In this document: piece after piece, positions 58,692-64,000 of the stretch
How the letters are laid out: every line of letters begins with the position of its first letter
Position numbering within the stretch: position 1 is the stretch's first letter
Source of the DNA: Plectrocnemia conspersa
Lineage: Eukaryota; Arthropoda; Insecta; Trichoptera; Polycentropodidae
Assembly (NCBI GenBank): GCA_009617715.1
Contig: VTFK01000403.1
Location: 241,372 to 305,371 of the forward strand
Direction: 5' to 3'
Length of the DNA stretch: 64,000 bases
The notes under the pieces: generated by a model
The model's input: only the letters and a program-made list of their open reading frames with translations
Told to the model about the DNA's origin: nothing
The model's database searches: none
Translations under genes and position numbers: made by a program

Positions 58692-60600
58692 TTAAACTAA
58701 AATCTCGTTGATCACATATAAGAGTGATCAACTAAGGAACAACTAAGTCGTCATCTTGAGTCGCCAAAAGTTTTTGAGTCGAGCAAATTCTTGCTAATTT
58801 TGCAAGCACAAAATGTCGGAAATGTGTTATAATTATATCATTTTTGACGTAGTGTTTTGAGATTTTTTTAATGTGTTTTGATGAAAATCGAAAAATTAAA
58901 GTCTTGTATGTTATTTACTTAAACTGAAATGCCATCTTTGTAGATTATTCTAATTAAATAATACATAATTACCTATATATTTAATAATTGATTAATTTGT
59001 TTTATTAAATATACTTAGTAATTTTTGAGTTTGTGTTTCATATACTATTTTTAGAATTAAAATTGTGGAATAACTCTGCCTCGACTTGTTCCAAAATAAT
59101 TTCTGATTTTTTGGCTTTTATCTTAAATTCCGGTAGCGCAAAATATAGAATATTAAAAATTTAAAAAACGGTTTTTTATTATAAAATTTAAAAAAAATGA
59201 TGTAGTAATTTTTACAAATTTTTTTTAGAGCAGTGCCCCGCACCTGATTCTTGCCTCGGGTTCCGCGTTTCTTAGCGCCGGCTCTGTATGTACATATGTA
59301 ATACTTGTATGATAAAAGTTCATGAATAAAAATAGTAATAAAGACATCTGTGGCATTCGATTGTAACTTTAAAGCGCAAAGGGTTCGAATCTTGAATCTT
59401 TTCCGAGCGAAATTCCCAACGCATTTAAACCACAACGTACATATACGTTAAACAATATACGTACTTTCCAAATTGGAGGACGATCTTTCTTCATCAACCG
59501 TACAGAACTTTCCCATTTACCTAATAGAATGTTGTCACTTCTAAAAATACAAAACGGTCAAAAAATCAACTACACTCGCTTTACTGGCCAACGTATGAAC
59601 CTAAAATAAGTGTGGCTATAAATAAAATTCTAGATATATTGTCTCACGAATAAGTTAACTGAATTGTGCCAATCGATACATTTAAATTTACACCGTTATA
59701 AGATTTATCTAATATGTATACTAAACATACATATAAAAAATTAAAAGTGCTCAGAAGATTATATGAAAAACTTACTTTAACGTTTAGCTTATAATTCTTA
59801 GTTAGTTATCATTGCTTATACATATATATTTTAATGCAGCTTAATGGATATTTAAGTATTAGTTGTTGAATGTAATGATTGATTATGATTTTCATTGATC
59901 GTTAATAAATTGAATAACGTCTTATTATTTTTATTTTATTTGCACAATGTGTATGCTTGTACATAATCGTACTTCACTCAAACATTGTAAATAAACTTCG
60001 ATATAAACCACAGTGCTTACGTAAACTTTCGCTATGGTAAATGGTTTTATTTTAAGTGTGCTGTAATTAATTTCGCATTGAATAATCTTCAATGCATAAC
60101 ATGTTTTGATAATATTACGTTAACGGTTAACCTTTCGCATTTTAATTTTGAATCACGTGACATTTTTACATAATAGATATAGACACATTAATATCCCAAA
60201 CTAATTCCGTAACATTTCTTCGTCTAAGTTAGCATTCGATGGCTGAAGAGCATCGCAGGATTGTCGAGTGGTGTTTGATGTTTCAAGAGTATAATATTAC
60301 CAAAAGCAGACATACATACACACGTTCTCATAGTAGTCAAAATCCTTGCCGAGTGAGAAAGTTTGGTTCTGTGTGTTTATATTAGGAGGAGAGGTCATGC
60401 CTTTGATGTAAACAATACCGAGTGTCAGATTCTTGTCGATTACCTGCCGAAACTCTAGTGCTTTCGGTTTAATCTCTCGTTTTATTATTCAAAACATACA
60501 TACACACACAAGACTGAAGCTGGGGTTAAAGATACAGGTCTGTTAAATGTTGGTATCTCAAGAACTGTTAATGTTATATATAATCACTGCCTATATTTGA
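58692..60600. other. AT-rich DNA with small GC-richer patches
   Basis: A patch at 59.23-59.30 kb (GCAGTGCCCCGCACC, TTCTTAGCGCCGGCTCTG) could be an old repeat end. A 105-codon minus frame (59118-59435) runs through it without a domain. A second patch at 60.20-60.48 kb has no gene signal. Confidence 0.45.
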
Positions 60601-60624
60601 TTATTATTAATGTGACGATTGATA

Positions 60625-60765
60625 ACTTCTAGCAACTGTTCTCACCGAAAGTCTGATAAATATAAATATGGCTGCAATAATCATACACGACTTTATTAGT
60701 TCACAATTGCTAAATACCTTTATCTTATTAGTTAATAAATTAGCTACTCGTGAAATGCCTTATTT
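60625..60765. repeat. dispersed repeat, second copy
   Basis: Matches 55575-55700 (GCAACTGTTCTCACCGAAAG, ATCATACACGACTTTATTAG, TTAATAAATTAGCTACTCG). Confidence 0.7.
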
Positions 60766-60769
60766 TATT

Positions 60770-61790
60770 TTTGCAAAAAAATTGCGTTTTAATTTTTTAC
60801 GTTTTTCTTTTAAAATCCAAGAAAACTACTCTAAAAATTGTGTTTTCATCCTTGGCCAACAACCAATCATTTATAACTATTTGTAATGCAGTCTCAGTGG
60901 AATATTTTTCTATGAATTCCAAATATGGTTCACATATAATGTTTTGAGAAATAATGAAATCCTTTAATTGTTTGATTACTACTTCTTCCATCACTTTTTC
61001 TATACAAGGTTATCCATCATGTTAATTGGTCTCATTTCCTCAATATTTTTACTATATTTTTATTTTAAGTATAACTGATTTAAATTATCATTATTTTATT
61101 GTACTAATTTATTAAACTGAGATATTAAATTCACACTCCCTTCTATGTATGTATTTATTTTTTTTTTTTTATCATATAAGCATCAATCTCCATATATTTA
61201 TATCTTATTTGGGTCATTTTTTATTTCATCAATCGACTTTTCATTTCATTTTTTTAGCTATTCTTAATGCTTTGACTGCCATATTACTACATTATTGCTA
61301 TGTTTTCCGTTTTTTATTTAACACTTTATATTCCACTCATTATATTTTTATTATTTAAAATATTTTACATAATTCATATTTTCTCTTAACATCATCATTA
61401 AACCACGGTCTTAGATTAAATCTATATTCTGTTTTAAAATTATATTAACTTTATTTTACTATACACAATATTCTTATAAATATTGTTATCTATAATACAT
61501 TCCAGTTATATTTTTGTAATTCTATTTTTAATTTAGTAAAATCTTTTTTCCTTTAAAACCTCATTATTTTTTACATTAATTACATCATGTTTTTCTATAT
61601 AAATATATATGAAATAAAAGGAGTTGTTTTCACTTTACATGGTACTTTTTTACTATTGGTAAAAATATATCCTATTTTTGAAACATAAAAATCCTCTAAT
61701 TAAAACGGTATCCAAAATTTTATCAGAACTCCATTTTGAAATATTATTTATGAATTCCAAGAATTAATTTGTATCACTATTTGGAGATAT
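60770..61790 (-). pseudogene. Jockey-like LINE relic (endonuclease end to RT start)
   Basis: Minus strand, in 5'-3' order. FLEFINNISKWSSDKILDTV then LIRGFL (about 61.76-61.66 kb) resembles the end of the APE endonuclease domain. FNLRPWFNDDVKRKYE (about 61.42-61.38 kb) matches the conserved KPWFNxxLKxK linker. The intact 65-codon frame at 60797-60994 follows: PYLEFIEKYSTETALQIVIN then DWLLAKDENTIFRVVFLDFK, the RT fingers-to-palm block that usually continues KRAFDT. Multiple stops lie between the blocks. The element is truncated before the catalytic YADD. Confidence 0.65.
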
Positions 61791-62039
61791 GTATGCTAAA
61801 CATTATAATATGGATTTTCTTTCTTTAATAATCTACAAGCTACTACATAGCATCGCGCTTTGTCCTTTTATTGGGATGCGATCTCGCACATCCTTTCTTA
61901 GCTCAATTATTTCGTTAAAGGATAATTTAACACACTCCGAAAGCAATCTGTTTCGTTGGTTTTTCAAAGCGTTAGCATTTCCATATTTCGTGGGGGAGAA
62001 TATATATGTATATAAATATTATTCTTGTCGCGAGGCAGA
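61791..62039. other. mixed AT-rich DNA
   Basis: The start of a 107-codon + frame (61789-62112) without a domain. It grades into the GC-rich stretch that follows. Confidence 0.4.
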
Positions 62040-62240
62040 ATTTTGGAAAGTTAACGACGTGACAAATGGTAAGCACGTGGTCATGGTTACCTTCTCGGCT
62101 TCTTCGGGATAAACTTTTCCAACGGGTCACGTGTTTGGATCTGCGGTCAGATTATGGGCTCAGATTCTGGCCGGAGACGAAAATTATGAACGTCTCATGC
62201 ATCATCCCACGAAGTGGCGTGATTTGTCGAGGTGTAACAA
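62040..62240. promoter_or_regulatory. GC-enriched stretch with two CACGTG boxes
   Basis: GTAAGCACGTGGTCATGG and GGGTCACGTGTTTGG carry canonical E-boxes about 65 bp apart. CTGGCCGGAGACGAAAA and CACGAAGTGGCGTG follow. Overlapping frames in all three + phases reflect low stop density. Candidate enhancer or promoter. Confidence 0.3.
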
Positions 62241-62690
62241 ATCAAACGCAGGTGTGCGTATTGACATTTTTTTGTGCAAAAATATATTTTCAAGATTTAG
62301 GCAACAGTTCAGAGCAGGTTTTTACTAGAGAATTAAGTTTGGGTCAACGATAATGCGATGTCTAAACATTCGTAATATTAAATATAAATTATTATTATCT
62401 TGTTAATAATAGTCATCAATATATATTTATAAATATAAAATAATTAAAATATTATTGCTATGTAGAAGAAAAAATTAAAAAACATGGAGCTATGTTAAAT
62501 TAATAAAAAACAATTAAATAAGTTTTACATTAAGATAAAACTGGTGTGCATATAAAATGTGTCAAATTAGACATTATGTAAATAAAATAAGAAATTATAA
62601 AATAAATATATATAAATACAAGAAAAATGTATACATGATTTTCTAAATAATATAAGAACATTTACAAAGGTTTGCAAAAACATACAGACT
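62241..62690. other. AT-rich DNA, nothing recognised
   Basis: A/T-rich sequence, no gene or repeat recognised. Confidence 0.6.
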
Positions 62691-62699
62691 TGCTCAATG

Positions 62700-62968
62700 C
62701 AGTGGCGTAGCTATGGTGAGGCGGAGGGGGCGGGCCGCCCCGGGCGGCACTTGCTTGGGGGCGGCGTATTCGCGATGGGATCGTCTAGTGTAGTTCTTAA
62801 CCCTGAATGCTCTAAAACATATATAAATCCACGAATAACAATAGCCTAATAATAACCAATTTATTATTTTAAGAAATGCTGATTTTATGACCCTGCAAAA
62901 ATTGTATGGGGGGGTGGCGGCAATTTTAAGGATCGCCCTGGGCGGCACATACTCTAGCTACGCCACTG
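62700..62968. mobile_element. hAT MITE with 8-bp target duplication
   Basis: A 269-bp element with inverted ends CAGTGGCGTAGCTA and TAGCTACGCCACTG. It is flanked by the identical 8-mer GCTCAATG (62692-62699 and 62969-62976), which places it in the hAT superfamily. Subterminal regions are GGGCGGC/GCCGCCC-rich and the middle is AT-rich. An 84-codon minus frame inside is not a gene. Related copies lie at 30127-30384 and 54525-54680. The exact duplication suggests it is the youngest copy. Confidence 0.9.
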
Positions 62969-62976
62969 GCTCAATG

Positions 62977-63519
62977 CAATGTATGACAAAAAAGTTCTTG
63001 GTAACTTCGCATAAAAACTTACTTTATATTTAATATTACTGTCTTAAAATAACAAGTGCTAAGGAAAGCGTTACCTTTTTAGCGATATTCGAAATGAATC
63101 AATGATCCCTTTTTTCAAATCTTTAACGAAAAGTAACGATTTATTTTTGAATGAAATCAATTCTTCGATCATCTAAAACAAAGTGTTTCCATTTTATAAA
63201 ATATAATTTTTTCAACCAGTCAATTCTGAATATTGAACATTATTTTTGAGCATTTTGTTTAGAACAGTTTCACAAATTGAAATGTCTGTGTTTTATTAAT
63301 TTATTTATTTTATTAATTTATTCAGCTAATATAGCTCATTTTTACACTATATAAATTTTAATTAAACATACATATAATACTGTATGTTTAATTAAAATTG
63401 TCCTAAGAATATTATTGTACAATATCACACCTCTGTACATTATTCCCCTGGCCATTAAAATAAAAAATAAAATCACATAAGTATATTGATAAACCTTTGA
63501 CACTTCTTGTTTGTTTTGA
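62977..63519. other. AT-rich DNA with an AT-rich inverted repeat
   Basis: At about 63.35-63.40 kb TTTTAATTAAACATACAT and ATGTTTAATTAAAATT form an inverted repeat around TACTGTATG. Nothing else recognised. Confidence 0.5.
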
Positions 63520-63930
63520 TCAATTCGTCGCGGTGGAGCAAATAGAGGGTTCCGGGTATTTTTGCATATTCAGAGACGCGACATTGACGTGTCTGCCGGG
63601 GTTATATTTGTATTTGGCTGCGATTACGGAACGCCCCTAATCTGGAATTCCCGGGGAGTGCTGGCGAGATTTGCTGCGGCACTCGAGGGCGCCGTAAGCC
63701 CACCTCCTGTATCCTGTTTAAGAGCGCACGTCTTCGCCGCGTGAATTTTTGTAGAGCGCGTAAAGTGAACTGGTCATGTTTTGCATAGTAAGGATTCTTG
63801 CCTTAGTTCACATACGCCGTCAGGGGTCGACACTGTGAGCTTCGAGCACCTGGAGAAGTCTAGCGTACAAACTCAGGCATGACGTGTGTCGCTGTGCAGC
63901 GAAAAGAATTCGATTGTAAGATTATATTGC
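63520..63930. promoter_or_regulatory. CpG-rich island at the right edge
   Basis: GC- and CpG-dense: TCGTCGCGGTGGAGC, TTCCCGGGGAGTGCTGGCG, CTCGAGGGCGCCGTAAG, CTTCGCCGCGTG, CATACGCCGTCAGGGGTCG. Frames are open by composition (60 codons at 63562-63744) without a domain. It resembles the promoter/5'UTR blocks of E1-E3 in base make-up but not in sequence. It could be a promoter of a gene outside the window. Confidence 0.35.
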
Positions 63931-64000
63931 AGTTCTTTGAACAGTACGAGAGTTCAAGTGAATTTGAAAAAGCCTTTGACAAGTTTTGTTATGTCGCTTT

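Overview
The window is strongly AT-rich eukaryotic DNA with no dense protein coding. Long tracts of A/T sequence carry many small, decayed transposons. Named types are mariner/Tc1, Tigger/pogo, hAT, piggyBac, a Harbinger-like MITE, Jockey-like LINE fragments and a tRNA-derived-looking SINE. Unsuppressed CpG in short GC-rich islands and this transposon mix suggest an arthropod, most likely an insect. I cannot name the species. There are no bacterial operons, no CRISPR arrays and no convincing tRNA or rRNA genes.

The main content is a locus built by repeated segmental duplication, about 9.8-42.5 kb. Three near-identical blocks (E1 about 17.26-18.48 kb, E2 about 27.43-28.62 kb, E3 about 35.63-36.78 kb) each hold a GC-rich promoter/5'UTR-like stretch, a 91-nt first coding exon and an intron start. 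The exon encodes a signal peptide (MMASARTIF...ARGRIYY, ending in phase 1 at G|GTAACG). The three exons differ at four codon positions, all synonymous. This fits constrained, recently duplicated alternative first exons, or first exons of tandem gene copies, on the + strand. The intron downstream of each exon is a degenerate tandem array of about seven modules of roughly 85-150 bp. More decayed module arrays lie at 19.7-21.2, 30.05-30.75 and 38.2-38.6 kb.

Between these blocks are further duplicated segments: K (30.84-31.21 and 36.89-37.24 kb) and S (S0 9.78-13.45, S1 31.49-35.32, S2 39.04-42.47 kb). S0 and S2 are almost identical over about 2.6 kb although S1 lies between them. The S copies share a 36-nt hairpin with a compensatory base change, an AG|GT site like a zero-length recursive-splicing exon (S0 and S2), and decayed acidic ORF relics. 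A coding-like terminal exon candidate (37.45-37.58 kb) lies downstream of E3, and one of its possible acceptors matches the phase of the signal-peptide exon.

Left flank (1-9.8 kb): AT-rich DNA with a SINE, a CpG-rich island at 1.03-1.34 kb, a coding-like minus-strand fragment at 3.99-4.13 kb, a Harbinger-like MITE, a piggyBac MITE, a mariner relic and LINE fragments. Middle (21.3-27.3 kb): a LINE relic, a CpG-rich island, a perfect 28-bp hairpin followed by a hammerhead-like motif and an (AT)n tract, and SINE and hAT remnants. Right flank (42.5-64 kb): several CpG-rich islands that may be regulatory DNA, a minus-strand signal-peptide exon candidate at 49.64-49.72 kb, and defined elements: Tc1/mariner MITE, Tigger relic, palindromic MITE, piggyBac MITE, LINE and a hAT MITE with an 8-bp target duplication.
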